A stretch of DNA of 62,000 nucleotides from Zygnema cylindricum (GCA_037447655.1 JBBHKE010000906.1:1-62000); one strand, 5' to 3'. Shown: positions 1 through 11,489, counted from the first letter of the stretch. A program made the numbers and translations. Notes: generated from the letters alone by a model not told the origin.

Positions 1-234
1 ATGGCACTTTTATCAAACCAACCTAAGGGGCTCACTTAGGGTGGTTTATTTTTTTCTCCCTCGTCACGTTTGACAAAAAAAAAACAAAAAACAACAAGGA
101 ACAAGGAGCTACGACAGCAAAGAGCATGGGGAAATAAAAACACGAGTATGGATTTTTTTCCTGTATCCCTCTTCTCCACACTTTTCCTCACTTCACCTAC
201 TTTCATTCCCCCCAACCATGGTGTTCACCCGCCA

Positions 235-660
235 TTGCATGTGTTTTTCTTTCTTCTAACCCCGTCGTTACCTTGGCTACAACAAGCGGCTCACGGATAA
301 GACGAAAGAGCGTGATTATGTCCACTGAGATTCCCTGGATGACATTATTTTGATGGTGGTCGAGATTTTTGGTTGTTTGGGTGTTGCTTTGGACAAGTTT
401 CTCCATACTAGTGTGCGACGAAGACCTGGGAGCCCTCCTGCTTCGGTCCGTACTTCGTTTTATCATCAACGTTTATTTCTGGCTTTAGAGCGAGTGCAAG
501 CTTCTATCCTCCTTCGATCAACTATTACGATTTTAGACCGTCAGCTTGTTCCAAAAATCCCTCAGGGTGCTCCACAGGCTTAGGGGACTTCCGAAGTTGC
601 TTTTCGTAGATCTTTAGTTGTGGAGGTTTGTTTGGGTAATATTGGTTTAATCATACAGTT
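235..660. repeat. Diverged dispersed repeat, copy 1
   Basis: This stretch aligns by eye with 25230-25610 in the same orientation. Shared words include GGTTGTTTGGG followed by TTGCTTTGGACAAGTT (TTGCTTTGAACAAGTT in the other copy), and GTGCAAGCTTCTATCCT with GTGCAAGTTTCTATCCT at the same spacing. Translated in one frame both copies read GCLG(V/I)AL(D/N)KFL, but both have stops and frameshifts. It may be decayed coding sequence of a transposable element whose family I do not recognise. The T-rich sequence on either side (1-234 and 661-1600) resembles the flanks of the other copy in composition only. Confidence 0.5.
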
Positions 661-1599
661 GCATCCTTACTTTAGTGGTTTTTGCCACTTTGAGTGTCCT
701 TGTTCCAAGTGCCATTTTTTTGTGTGTTTATTTTTTTCACCTTTACTTTTTTACCTGCTTCCCTCCACATATAATTTTCCAATTTCGGCATTGGCGCCCC
801 TTTTGTTCCCATGGACTCAGATGGTTCACAATCGCGCTTCTTTCATTCAGTCTTGTTTTTTTTTTCCATTTAGTTCCCTTTGTTTCACTAGCCATGTCAA
901 ACAACGCATCTCTGCCCCTTCTCCCTCTCCCACCGCCACGACTCAAACCTCGCATACATAACCCTACTTGTTTACAATGTCTTGAGTCTTCCAATCACCC
1001 GGTACCGGTTACACCTCACCCTATCAAGAGATGTCATTATTTCGTATCCCTTGGCAATCCTTTTTCAAGTTCCTTTCCCTTACAATCTTCGACTACACTT
1101 CCACTGTACAGATAAAGACTTCCTTCCCACCCAATAGGCAAGAAATTTTGTTCGACTGTACAAATAGAGACTTCCATCTGAGCCTACAGATAAGGACTCT
1201 CGTCCGACCCTATAGATGAGGATTGTGCTTACTTGAGATGCCCTCATCGTATACTATACACCCCCATCCGAGTAGACGTCCAACACTTTGGTACAAGATG
1301 CCCTTCACCTCCCTTAATCTCATGTTTCTTCCGATTTGACAAGTGTCGCTCGTTGGTACATCCTCATGTTTTTTCTCAAGATTCTTATCTTACCAAGTCG
1401 CGGGGAAGATCGCGGGGCTCGTGAGACTATGGCTCGTTCGTTTTTTTCGAGGTGATTGGAAGGCCCTCCATGGTAAACACAAGTATCTTGTTTTTGATAC
1501 TTCCTTTACAACCCATCGTCGACGTAAGGTTTTCCTGTCCCCTCCTTTTATCGACGAGGTCTTTTTTTTTTGAGTCGTGTTGGTGAGCCTTCTCGGTTA

Positions 1600-2587
1600 G
1601 TTGGGATCATCTCACCATTGTTGTTATGTCCTTAGGAGTTGTCGAAGTTTTTGAGCACTTCATCCGTCGGCTCCCATTCCTTTTTATGCCTTCCTATCCA
1701 AATTTTTGAATATAAAGCAACAAAAACGAGAAGGTCCAAGATTTGGCATATACATAGCACTTAGTACAGGCACGAAATGCAATTAACACATTGAACCAAA
1801 TTTGAGTAAAACAAAGTAAAAGATGAATGAGCTCGTCATCAATCGAGTACATCGATATTAAGGACATCGGTCGTTAGGAATGTACTAACATAATACAAAG
1901 TTTCAACACAAAATCAAAATCTTGCAGTACAAAACTTACTATGTTTGTGAACCGACACGACGAGAAACTGTCACCCAAACCAAACGTTTAAAAGATGTTT
2001 AGGGTACAAAATCGAACTTCAAGGAAACCCTTCGCCTAAATCCAAAGTAAAGAATTGGAATGAGGACATGTTGAGAGATAGATTATATATGTTGCAAATC
2101 AATTTCATTTTTCTTATTCGCCAAATGTAAAAAAAATCTCTAGATGCATTTGGGACATATTCCATTCCAAAGGGATTGAAGAAGTTTTACAACAATTTTT
2201 TGTTGTTGAATGTAACTCTCACAAGAGAAAAACCAAAAAATGCTTAACGTTCACGTACGTGATCGAAACAGATTTCAATCTGTTCCCAATAAATACCGCA
2301 TTTTTAAAGCGTTCTTCAACTGAAATGTCAAGATGCAAAAAGTTAATGGATATGAGAGTACCGTTCCTCCTTGACAAGAAATTGGAGTTCACTCCACGAT
2401 TCCTTAGTGAATCTCAAAATCTATATACATATAAATTTAAAATCAAAACTTGAGATTTTTTACACCATTTCATGTACAACTAAATGATTCAAAGTAACTT
2501 ATCTACATGTACATCCAAAATCTAACTAGAATACTACGACTTCATCGTATTTTACAACATTGTTCAAAGGAAGTTAGGGGCTCCCTC
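1600..2587. other. AT-rich intergenic stretch, nothing recognised
   Basis: No open frame, repeat family or RNA gene could be supported. It lies downstream of the minus-strand PPR gene and would contain its 3' untranslated region and polyadenylation signals. Confidence 0.5.
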
Positions 2588-4002
2588 TTACCACATCCTC
2601 ATTTGATAAACATAATTCATGATATTGAATGTGACCTTGTTTGGCCCAAAGCCAACTCCAAGCATCTCTTCATATTGCCGAAGCCTTGTTCGTATGGCCT
2701 TGCTTCCCCAAGGCATGTTGAACGTAACTGAGTTTGGTTTCACTCCTGCTTCATTCATCTCCTTGAAGATTACCACAGCTTCCTTATACTTCTCAGCTTT
2801 CACCAACGCATTTATCATTGTGCTAAATGTCATCACATTGGGTAGTAATCCGATATGTTTCATTTCTTTAAACAAATTCATAGCCTCCTGAACTCTCTGT
2901 ACCTTTCCCAAAGAATCAATCATAGCAGTGTAAGAAACTACATCGGCCTCTATTTCGCTCCTCTTCAGTAGCTCAAAATAGCACCACGCCTCATCAACCC
3001 TACCAGCCTTCCCCAACATATCAATGATGACATTGAATGTCACCACGTCGGCTTTCACCCCTGCTTGGCTCATCTCCTCAAACATGTCCAAAGATTTTTC
3101 TATCATCCATGTCTTCCCTAAGACACCTATAATAATGTTGACTATTACCAGATTGGGCTTCAACCCAAGTTTGTTCATCTCTCTAAACAAGGCTAAGGCT
3201 TTTTGAAGCCTACCTGCCTTCCCAGAAACACTATTCATAGTGTTGAAGGTCGCAACGTCGAGATTGAGTCCCAAGTGCTTCATCAAATAAAACTTGTCCC
3301 AAGTCTCGTCGACTCTACCAGCCTTTCCCAATAGTCCTATCACCGTGTTAAAGGCTACCACATTGCATTTTATCCCTGCTTTCTCCATTTTCCCAAAAAA
3401 CGTTAATGTTCTCTCCACCTTTCCCGCCTTCCCAATGACACCTATGATAGTGCTATATGTCACTATATGATAGTGTTATATGTCACTACATCAGGTTTAC
3501 ATCCTTGCTCACGAAACTCCTTCGATAAGGCCTCCACGGTTTCGACGTCATCATTGTATTTACATTTATGTAACAGTATATTGTAGTGTATTATGTTGGT
3601 TTGGAAATAACCAACTTGGGTTTGTGACCAATGAAGTAAATGTATGCACAAGTTCACATCTTTAACATTATTAAAAATAAACGAGAGACCACGTTCATTT
3701 ATGTGGCCGTCCCATCTAGATAACGAAGATTTCAAAAACTCAACCGTCACTTGATTTCCATTTAGATTCCACTTTCTCAATTCAAAAAAAACAGAATCCC
3801 CTGCCCTCGGCTCGCTTCCTTGGATTGAATTCCTCGAAACAATACTCATAGGAAACATATATATGCTCTTTAACTTGTGCTCCTCCTTTCGTTGGATCCC
3901 CTTGTGGGCTTGGAATCCTACTTCAAGTGGCATACTACCTTCCCCTCCCCGAGCAAACCTTGGGGGCACCTTGGAAATTTCCACCAAGGCCGAAAAAGCC
4001 AT
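2588..4002 (-). pseudogene. P-class pentatricopeptide repeat (PPR) protein, frame broken by a 23-bp duplication
   Basis: PPR proteins bind single-stranded RNA in chloroplasts or mitochondria and act in splicing, editing, stability or translation of organellar transcripts. Nine 35-residue P-type motifs can be counted from recurring helix starts: PDVVTYNTII, NVVAFNTVI, DVATFNTMN, NLVIVNIII, DVVTFNVII, DVVSYTAMI, NVMTFSTMI, NSVTFNMPW, NKVTFNIMN. Several turns share GKAGRVDEA. No E, DYW or SMR domain follows. I place the start at Met 4002 (MAFSALVEISK), followed by a basic, Ser-rich stretch that could be an organelle transit peptide; an in-frame Met lies at 4155. A 23-bp tandem duplication at 3443-3488 falls inside the first clear motif, shifts the frame and brings an immediate stop. 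Without it the motif would run on into GVIGKAGK. Either a recent pseudogene or a sequencing/assembly error. The family is certain, function unknown. Confidence 0.85.
3443..3488. repeat. 23-bp tandem duplication in the PPR gene
   Basis: TATGATAGTGCTATATGTCAC starts at 3443 and recurs with one substitution from 3466, a period of 23 bp. Because 23 is not a multiple of three, it shifts the PPR frame and is the only lesion visible between the two halves of the gene. Confidence 0.85.
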
Positions 4003-4285
4003 GGAGTTGCTTCTCTCTCCCCCTCTCCCTCTCCATCTCTCTCTCCCTCTTCCTTGCACATCTACACCAAACGCCAAACAGCAGGAGGGAAATACTAGAG
4101 GAACACCAACATATCTGCAAAAGAGCAAATCAATAATAAACATTAGACTTTTCAATCATCCATTTTACCTCCCGCTGAAAAACAGGTAATTATCAGTGAC
4201 ATTACGTAATTCATGCAGATAAAAGTTATTGTTTGTGAAAAGAAAGGTCAATCTGACAATCCAAGTTTAAACCATTAATTGTGAT
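4003..4285 (-). promoter_or_regulatory. Remaining upstream region of the PPR gene
   Basis: Only 283 bp separate the proposed PPR start from the left copia LTR. It contains a CT-rich stretch (4016-4060) that would be 5' untranslated leader, and no convincing TATA box. Any more distal promoter has been displaced by the 6.5-kb retrotransposon. Confidence 0.35.
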
Positions 4286-5344
4286 TGTAGAATTTTTAAG
4301 TATTCTCTAGGTCTAAATAGAAATACAGAAAGAAGCCAAGACAGTCTATCTCTAACTTCTCTCTCCAAACTCCCACACTTGTCGCAGTCACTGAGAAGTT
4401 GGAGAGGAAGCTAGAGCCATGGCTACCTAGGCTATCCAGAGGTTTACAGGAAATAGATTAGTTGATTTACCGATAGGTAGTTTATTTACTAAAAGGGATG
4501 TTGACGGATCCAGGATTTGATCTTGGTACCTACTAGACATACGGCTACCGATAGACGGTAGCCTTATCCGTTAAGTCTAAGACTAAAGCTATATGATATA
4601 GGGTTTGTTATTTATTTTAATGTTATAACGTAGGATATTTCATTTAATAGAAACTGCTTACGGCATACATAGAGTCAGTTATGTAGAAGTTTGGATAAGT
4701 TATGTGTTAGAAAAGAGTACCGCACATTTGATTCTTTAACAAAACAAATACCGCGCAAGTATTTATGACGACTCCGATTAAAATCTGCATTCAATCGGAC
4801 GGCCGAAAAGAACGCGAAGATTCGCGGAAGAGAATCTCGACAGTTTGCGGTCATCTCCACATCGGATGACACGTGGCAAAACTACGTTGGATCGCGGCAT
4901 CTCCGAGGATTACGTGACCAAATCCGGATATGACATGTGTCGACTTTTAGGCCATGTCGTACAATATCCGTACAGAAAGTACACCAGCAGCTGTACTTTT
5001 GTGTACGAAAATGTAATATGATTGGCTTTGTACATAGTAGATAAGAGTAGATAAGAGTTTGTGAGAGAGATAGGACTTAGAAAAATTAGTAGATAGGACC
5101 CTCTCTCCCCGAGAGATTCTATACAAAAGGTCAATTTTGACCCTCCATAACTTACTGCTCAGGGGAGCAAATTCAGAGATTCTTTTTGCTATCAACTCAA
5201 GGGAGTCTTGCCTCCACAAAGGTGAAGGTGGTTAGGGTTTTTGTCTCCCAGGGTGGCAGTTGTTCTTGTTGAAACACAAAGGGGTGAGGGTTTTCCTAGA
5301 GGCTTCTTGGAAGCTGTCCATTCTGAGGACTTATGGAGGTCTCA
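4286..5344 (+). repeat. Left LTR of the copia element
   Basis: Matches 9699-10758 almost base for base, beginning TGTAGA and ending GGAGGTCTCA. Relative to the right copy it lacks about 11 bp just after TGTAGA. Both carry the same AGTACACCAGCAGCTGTACT block near 4978 and the same CATAACTTACTGCTCAGGGG block near 5147. Confidence 0.92.
4870..4875. promoter_or_regulatory. G-box (CACGTG) in the left LTR
   Basis: Palindromic CACGTG in the context ATGACACGTGGCAAAA, kept at the same place in the right LTR (10294-10299). G-boxes bind bHLH and bZIP factors in plants. This one could serve the retrotransposon promoter and might influence the PPR gene, which lies on the other side of the LTR. Confidence 0.5.
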
Positions 5345-5352
5345 GAGTTTTA

Positions 5353-5366
5353 GGTTATGGGCCCAC
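5353..5366 (+). other. Primer-binding site matching the anticodon arm of initiator tRNA-Met
   Basis: GGTTATGGGCCCAC lies 8 bp after the end of the left LTR. Its complement, GTGGGCCCATAACC, is the anticodon stem and loop of eukaryotic initiator tRNA-Met, not the 3' CCA end. This is the half-tRNA priming known for Drosophila copia. The tRNA sequence is from general knowledge. No match to the usual plant site (TGGTATCAGAGC) is present here. Confidence 0.7.
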
Positions 5367-6334
5367 TTTATAGGGTACCAATCTTTAATGGAACTCGCTT
5401 CATATACTAGGAAAGTATGATAATAGGAGCTCTATGCGAAAAAAGGTTTTGGGGGATAGTGAGTGGACGAGTGGGGCGTCCATCAAGTCTTGGAATTCCT
5501 CCAGGGTTTGGAGGAAGCAAATTCAAAAGGAAAGCATATCCATCTTCAACGGAGGAGAAAAAGGAACGAGAGGAGGTGGACAAAGGAACAGAGAAGGAGG
5601 CGACCACACCAATAGCAACTGGTTCAGCATTCATGTCACCTATTCCGGGGAACGAGGAGAATGATACTGATACTTGGGACTTCAACAATATGGTGGCAAA
5701 GCACTTCATCCTCCGCCATCTTACTCAAGGACTTGCATGTCCTCATTTGCTGGTAGAAAGGGCATCCGATCTTTGGATGGCTCTCATAAAGATGTACCGA
5801 ATTGGTACGATTCAGCAACAACAGTTGTCAGATCAGAAAGTTAATGAGTATGTATACAAAGGGGGTAAGATGTTGGATTTTTGCAATGAGCTTGCTTCAC
5901 TCTTCATGGAGCTAGAGAGTGCGAGAAAAGATTTTAGTGAAAAAGAAAAGGTTAGCTGTTTACTGATGAAGTTACCCGATGAGTTCGAGAACATACTCAA
6001 CCGTGTGCAAGACTTGCCGCATTTAAGGTGGAAATGGAACTCAGTGGTAGGGATGATTCTCGTTCGAAAAAATACGATTGAAATCCAGAGGGGAGGAAAG
6101 AGTGGGCAAGCCTTGGCAACTGCGAATGATTGGAGGAACAAGGATTCCCGGTAACCAGTCGGAAACTATGGGGGGAGGGAGCAAAAAAATAAGACTGACG
6201 AGTTCGGACGAAGGGCTCCCAAAGGTTTATGTCATTTTTGTAAGAAACCGAGGCACTATATGGCAGAGTGCACTAAGCCAACCGAGCTTCGGTTAGAGGG
6301 GCAGACCGGTGGAACCCCGAAAGGAAAGAAATAG
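5366..6334 (+). pseudogene. Copia gag with zinc knuckle (decayed)
   Basis: The frame opens with VPIFNGTRFIY then a TAG where copia gags have Trp, followed by a UBN2-like gag core and, at about 6230-6280, a CCHC zinc knuckle (CHFCKKPRHYMAEC, C-X2-C-X4-H-X4-C). Gag forms the cytoplasmic particle that packages element RNA. Stops at 5408 (TAG), 6152 (TAA) and 6332 (TAG) lie in the same frame, so this was once one long reading frame. The start codon is uncertain. Confidence 0.85.
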
Positions 6335-7980
6335 GCCCTTGTGACACAAGTACATGAGGCGGAATCCGAGGACGATGACAATGAGCTCCTTTTGGATGAG
6401 GAGTTGGAGGCAAAAAACGAGGTCGAAATTCCACCAAGGCAGAAATGTGCTTACGGTGGATTGAAAGGTGAAGCAGGCTGGATTATAGATTCAGGTGCCT
6501 TCATGCACATGTGTAAGGATAGGCACTTGTTCACTAAGATAAGAAATATTCCCACCGTAGAGATAGAGTACGGGGATTGGAAGATAGTCACTACTACTCT
6601 TATAGGATCGGTAAATCTGAAAGTGTTAGTAGAAGGAAAGACATCCATAGTAACATTCTCCGATGTATTGTTTATTTCGGAGCTGAACAAAAATCTCATC
6701 TCTACATCTGAGATGATAAGGGTTTTTTTACTAGCACTAGGGAAATATTTTTTACTGCTAGTTTTGAGGAGGATGTCTATTTCATTGCTAAGAAAGGTAG
6801 CCATGGGATGCTTAGGCTGATCTTAAGTAATGAAACAAAGAAACTTTACTATGCTGGTGTTCATGATATTATGATGTGGCATAAGAGGCTTGGGCATGTG
6901 AATCTAGATAAGTTAAGAGAGATGAAAAAGATGGGAGTGGTGGAAGGGATTCAGTTCAGTGAGAGTGATAATATAAGTGATTGTAGTGGATGTGCTCAAG
7001 GTAAAACACACAGATTACCCTTTCCCAAAACAGCCACCTATAAGGGAGAAAAAATTCTAAATTTAGTACACACAGATATTTGGGGACCGGCTAAAGTGCC
7101 CTCACCGCGGGGGAAGAGATTTATGATGACTATCACTGATGATTGGTCTCGGTACTCCAGGGTGTATTTCTTGAAAAATAAGTCAGATGCTCAGGATTGT
7201 TTTAGACAATATAAAGCATGGAGCGAAAAACTCCATGAAACTCCAATCAAGAGAGTAAGGAATGACAATGGTGGAGAGTATACTTCTAACCAGTTTGAGG
7301 ATTTTCTGAGGGAAGATGGAGTCCAACACCAAAAGACAGTTCCACAAAACCCGGAACAGAATGGTGTAGCTGAAAGGTTAAATAGAACACTAAGTGATAG
7401 TGCTAGAAGTATGTTGTCAAATAAGAAGATAGGAAAAAGGTTTTGGGCAGAAGCAATGAACTCTGCTAATTACCTCAAAAATAGAGTTCTTACTTAAGCT
7501 ATAAAAGATCAAACACCTTATGAGAGATGGACACGCCGGAAACCGGACATATCTCACTTAAATGTTTCCGGTAGTCAAGTATTCAGTTTAGATACAGATC
7601 GGTCTAATTGGAAGCTAGATCTTAAAGGAAAACCGGGTTACTTATTAGGATATGATAAGGATGTTAAAGGATATAGAGTTTATGATCTAAAAAGGGAAGA
7701 TATAATCTTAGTAAAGCATCTAGTAGTTATGGATGAAAGAAAGTCTGTGGATCGCTTCAAGTATACAAAGTCAGTAAGAATCAGATTTGAGTCCGAAAAT
7801 TCCGATGACTTTGAGCTTCCTAACTATCCAGGTTTTAGTGATGATGGCATTCTTGCAGGTACAAATTAGACCGAAAAGGACTCGGTTGTGGAAACTCCAG
7901 TGACAACTCTACCCGAAGCGGAAGACGTGGTAGAAATTGATTCGGAATCAAGGGATAGGGGAGAAGCCGAGATTGTTTGA
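6335..7980 (+). pseudogene. Copia protease and integrase (decayed)
   Basis: The protease active site is GWIIDSGAFMHM near 6478-6513, with the Asp-Ser-Gly triad. A frameshift lies near 6700-6720. The GAG-preintegrase segment (MWHKRLGHVNLDKLREM and CSGCAQGK, 6874-7005) gives the His/Cys zinc site. The integrase core shows all three acidic residues: HTDIWGP (7068-7088), RNDNGGEY (7258-7281) and GVAERLNRT (7360-7390). Integrase inserts the cDNA copy into the nuclear genome. The frame is closed by TAA at 7495, TAG at 7867 and TGA at 7978. The last part reads like the usual linker to reverse transcriptase. Confidence 0.9.
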
Positions 7981-8079
7981 AAGAATCTACGAAAACCATC
8001 TATTCTGGCCTCAGATTTTGAGGGGGGAAGGAGAAGTAGCAAAAGATTGCAAGAAAAACAGGTTAATAACAAGGTAGCT

Positions 8080-9685
8080 AAACTATCTCATCAAGATGAA
8101 CCTCAAACTTATGGAGAGGCGATGACTTGTCCAGAAAGAAACCGGTGGAAGACAGCCATCAATGAGGAGACGGCCTCAATTATGGCAGCTGATTCTTAGG
8201 AGAAGGTGGATTGTCCACATAACCGAAAACCAATCGATTGTAAGTGGGTTTTCAAATTAAAACTGAACCCTGATAACACAATTGAGCGCTACAAGGCCCG
8301 ATTGGTGGCAAAGGGATTTACACAAAAGGAGGGAATTGACTACGAGGAAACTTTTGCCCTGATCGTTAGATTTCCCTCCGTTCGTATACTTCTCAGTCTA
8401 GCAGCAGCGGAAGACATGGAGGTGCACCAGATTGACATCAAGACAGCCTTTTTGCATGGAGAATAGGAAGAGGAGATCTTCATGCGACAACCCGAAGGAT
8501 TTGTGGAAGAAGGAGAGGAGAGTAAGGTATGCCGACATATTAAATCTCTTTATGGTTTGAAACAGGCGCCTCGACAGTGGAATAAGAAGCTTGATGGGTT
8601 TCTTACCGGTCTAGGATATATCTGGATCAGCTCAGATCACTCAATCTATGTTTTTGAAGATGAGGAAAGTGTTATATTTATTGCAATTTATGTTGATGAT
8701 TTGCTTGTTTTGAGTAAATCAATGGAAAAAATTAATAAACTGAAATCCGATCTTAAGGGGAGATTTGGAATGAAGGATATGGGGGAAGCAAAATATATTT
8801 TGGGAATTCAAGTAGAAAGAGATCGAAAAAGAAAGATTATAAGATTGACTACAAAAGAAGCAATAGGGAATATGCTTGAAAATTTTCAGATGGATAAAGC
8901 TAATAGTTGTACAACTCTAAAGGAGTTAAAGAAGGGAAGTGAGGGGAGTGAGAAAGAGGGAGTCATAGTCTTAGACGAGGAATTATCTCTTGAAGAACAG
9001 AAGTTCATGCAGACTATTCCTTACAAGCAAGTAGTGGGAAGTCTAATCTATTTTATGAATTGTACCCGACCGGGTTTAGAAGCACCTGTCAGAGTGTTGA
9101 GTAGAAGTCTAAATGCTCCCACTAAGAGGGATTGGGAGGCAGCTAAGAGAGTCCTTAGATATTTGATAGGAACTAGGTATCTATGGTTGCATTTGGGTGG
9201 GGAAAATACTGACATCACTATTTGGAGTGATGTGAGTTATCGTGATGCTCCGATGAGGAGATGTACTTTTGGATATGTATTATATGTGGGTGATGGGGCT
9301 TGCTGTTGGAGTAGCAAACAGCAAAAGGTTATTGCTTAGTCCACCATGGAGGCTGAGTATATGGCCTCTTGCTCTGCTGTAAAAGAATTGATGTGGGTCA
9401 AGTCTATGCTTGGTGAGCTTGGTCACCTTAAGAGTGGTGTGCAGAATTTTTTTTTGTGATAATCAGGCAGCAATGGCTATTTCTACCAATCCAAAACATC
9501 ATTTTAAAGCCAAACACATGGACATTATGCTCAGCTTTGTTAGAGAGATAGTAGAAAACAAAATAATCAGTTTAGAGTACCGACCAGATAGCGAGATGGT
9601 AGCAGATATAATGACCAAACATGTGCCTTCCCCTAAGCTAATTTTCTGCAAAGAGAAGTGTGGTCTAAAATTAAAGATTGACTAA
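8080..9685 (+). pseudogene. Copia reverse transcriptase and RNase H (decayed)
   Basis: The reverse transcriptase carries CKWVFKLKLNPD, YKARLVAKGFTQ, DIKTAFLHGE and the catalytic IAIYVDDLLVLS (about 8680-8715), in canonical order. RNase H follows with TIWSDVSYRDAP, EAEYMASC and, after a shift at a T-run (9448-9456), DNQAAMAISTNPKHH and a C-terminal ADIMTKHVPSPK. Stops at 8197, 8464 and 9337 are all TAG. Together these domains copy element RNA into DNA. The catalytic Tyr-Val-Asp-Asp is intact, but the frame is not. Confidence 0.92.
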
Positions 9686-9698
9686 AAAATAAGGAGAG
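9685..9698 (+). other. Polypurine tract of the copia element
   Basis: AAAAAATAAGGAGAG immediately precedes the TG that opens the right LTR. This is the expected place for the primer of plus-strand DNA synthesis. Confidence 0.8.
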
Positions 9699-10758
9699 TG
9701 TAGATATTGATGGTCTTTTTTAAGTGTTTTCTAGGTCTAAATAGAAATACAGAAAGAAGCCGAGGCAGTCTATCTCTAACTTCTCTCTCCAAACTCCCAC
9801 AATTGTCGCAGTCACTGAGAAGTTGGAGAGGAAGCTTGAGCCATGGCTACCTGGGATATCCAGAGGTTTACGGGAAATAGATTAGTTGATTTACCGATAG
9901 GTAGTTTATTTACTAAAAGGGATGTTGACGAATCCAGGATTTGATCCTGCTACCTGCCGGACATACGGCTACCGGTAGACGGTAGCCTTATCTGTTAAGT
10001 CTAAGACTAAAGTTATATGATATACGGTTTGTTATTTATTTTTAAGTTATAACATAGGATATTTCATTTAACAGAAACTGCTTACAGCATACATAGAGTA
10101 AGTTATGTAGAAGTACGGATTACGGTATGTGTTAGAAAAGAGTACCGCGTATTTGATTCTTTAACGATACAAATACCGCGTAAGTATTTATGACGACTCC
10201 GATTAAAATCTGCATTTAATCGGACGGTCGAAAAGAACGCGGAGATCGCGGAAGAGATTCTCGGCAGTTTAAGTTCATCGCCACATCGGATGACACGTGG
10301 TAAAACTACGTTGGATCGCGGCATCTCCGGGGATTACGGGACCGAATCCGGATATGACATGTGTCGGCTTTTAGGCTATGTCGTACAATATCCGTAAAGA
10401 AAGTACACCAGCAGCTGTACTTTTGTGTACGAAAATGTAATATGATTGGCTCCGTACATCAGTAGATAAGAGTATGTGAGAGAGATAGGACTTAGAAAAA
10501 TTAGTAGATAGGACCCTCTCTCCTAGAGATCTTCTGTACAAAAGGTCAACTTTGACCCTCCATAACTTACTGCTCAGGGGAGCAAATTCAGAGATTCTTT
10601 TTGCTATCGACTCAAAGGAGTCTTGCCTTCACGGGGTGAAGGTGGTCAGGGTTTTTGTTTGCCAAGGTGGCCGTTGTTCTTGCTGAAACACAAAGGGGTT
10701 AGGGTTATCCTACAGGCTTCTTGGAAGCTGTCCATTCTGAAAACATGTGGAGGTCTCA
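9699..10758 (+). repeat. Right LTR of the copia element
   Basis: Direct repeat of 4286-5344. It keeps the TGTAGATATTGATGG start that is partly deleted on the left. The G-box is at 10294-10299. It would normally supply the polyadenylation site. Confidence 0.92.
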
Positions 10759-11489
10759 GACTTGACAACTACTAACGCAATCAAGTTTTTACATGAAATC
10801 AAAAACACTATTGGCTTGACTTTTGGGAATTTTATAAAAAAGAAGATCATAGGATTCCTTATGAACTTGCTTCTTTAACTTTCCTATGAGACCACCCTAT
10901 TATGCACCGGAATTATCTCCCTAAGAAGAAAGACAAGATAGTTCAACACTAATAATATGTAACCTTATTGTATTTGGACAATCCAGGGAAAAAAAAGGAC
11001 AATTGTTGTTGGACTATCTCTTCACGTGCTTCATGAAAAAACTTATGGCACTTCTTAGACCGCGGGAATAGAAAATTTCTTTCGTAAAAGGTACCTATGG
11101 AAATATAAGCTATATATATAGCGGAAGATATAAGACTCTCTATTCGATGTTCTCCTAGCAACCCTCATGGCCACCTCCTCATTATTTAAAAGTTGTAAAA
11201 TTATTGATACCGGACAGAAATCAAAATGTTTCAAGGCCCCTTACATAATGACGGCTAAAACTACTCAAAACATAAGAAGACTAGAAAAATAAAAAATAAA
11301 CAAAAAGAAATAAGACATTATTTTAATAATTTAAAAGCATTGAAATCATTACGTTTTAGTCAAGATAAAAAGCAGTATAAGAAGCGAAATGCGAAAAAAT
11401 ATGACCAACAAATGACCTCAGACAGTGATTGGTCCAAACGTGTCGAGGTGCTAAACGACAACTGAGCTCAAAATCAGTACCTAATGTGA

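Larger units (their letters stand above)
4286..10758 (+). mobile_element. Ty1/copia LTR retrotransposon, full length but decayed
   Basis: Two direct LTRs of about 1060 bp flank an internal region in the order gag (zinc knuckle), protease, integrase, reverse transcriptase, RNase H, which is the copia order (integrase before reverse transcriptase). A primer-binding site follows the left LTR and a purine tract precedes the right one. The LTRs differ by scattered substitutions and small indels, so the insertion is not recent. I found no convincing 5-bp target duplication: the bases before 4286 are GTGAT and those after 10758 are GACTT. Coding is destroyed by nine in-frame stops and at least two frameshifts, so it is non-autonomous now. 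Confidence 0.93.

Noticed and set aside
5407-5709. Minus-strand frame opposite copia gag
   Set aside because: Shadow of the gag frame; no independent features.
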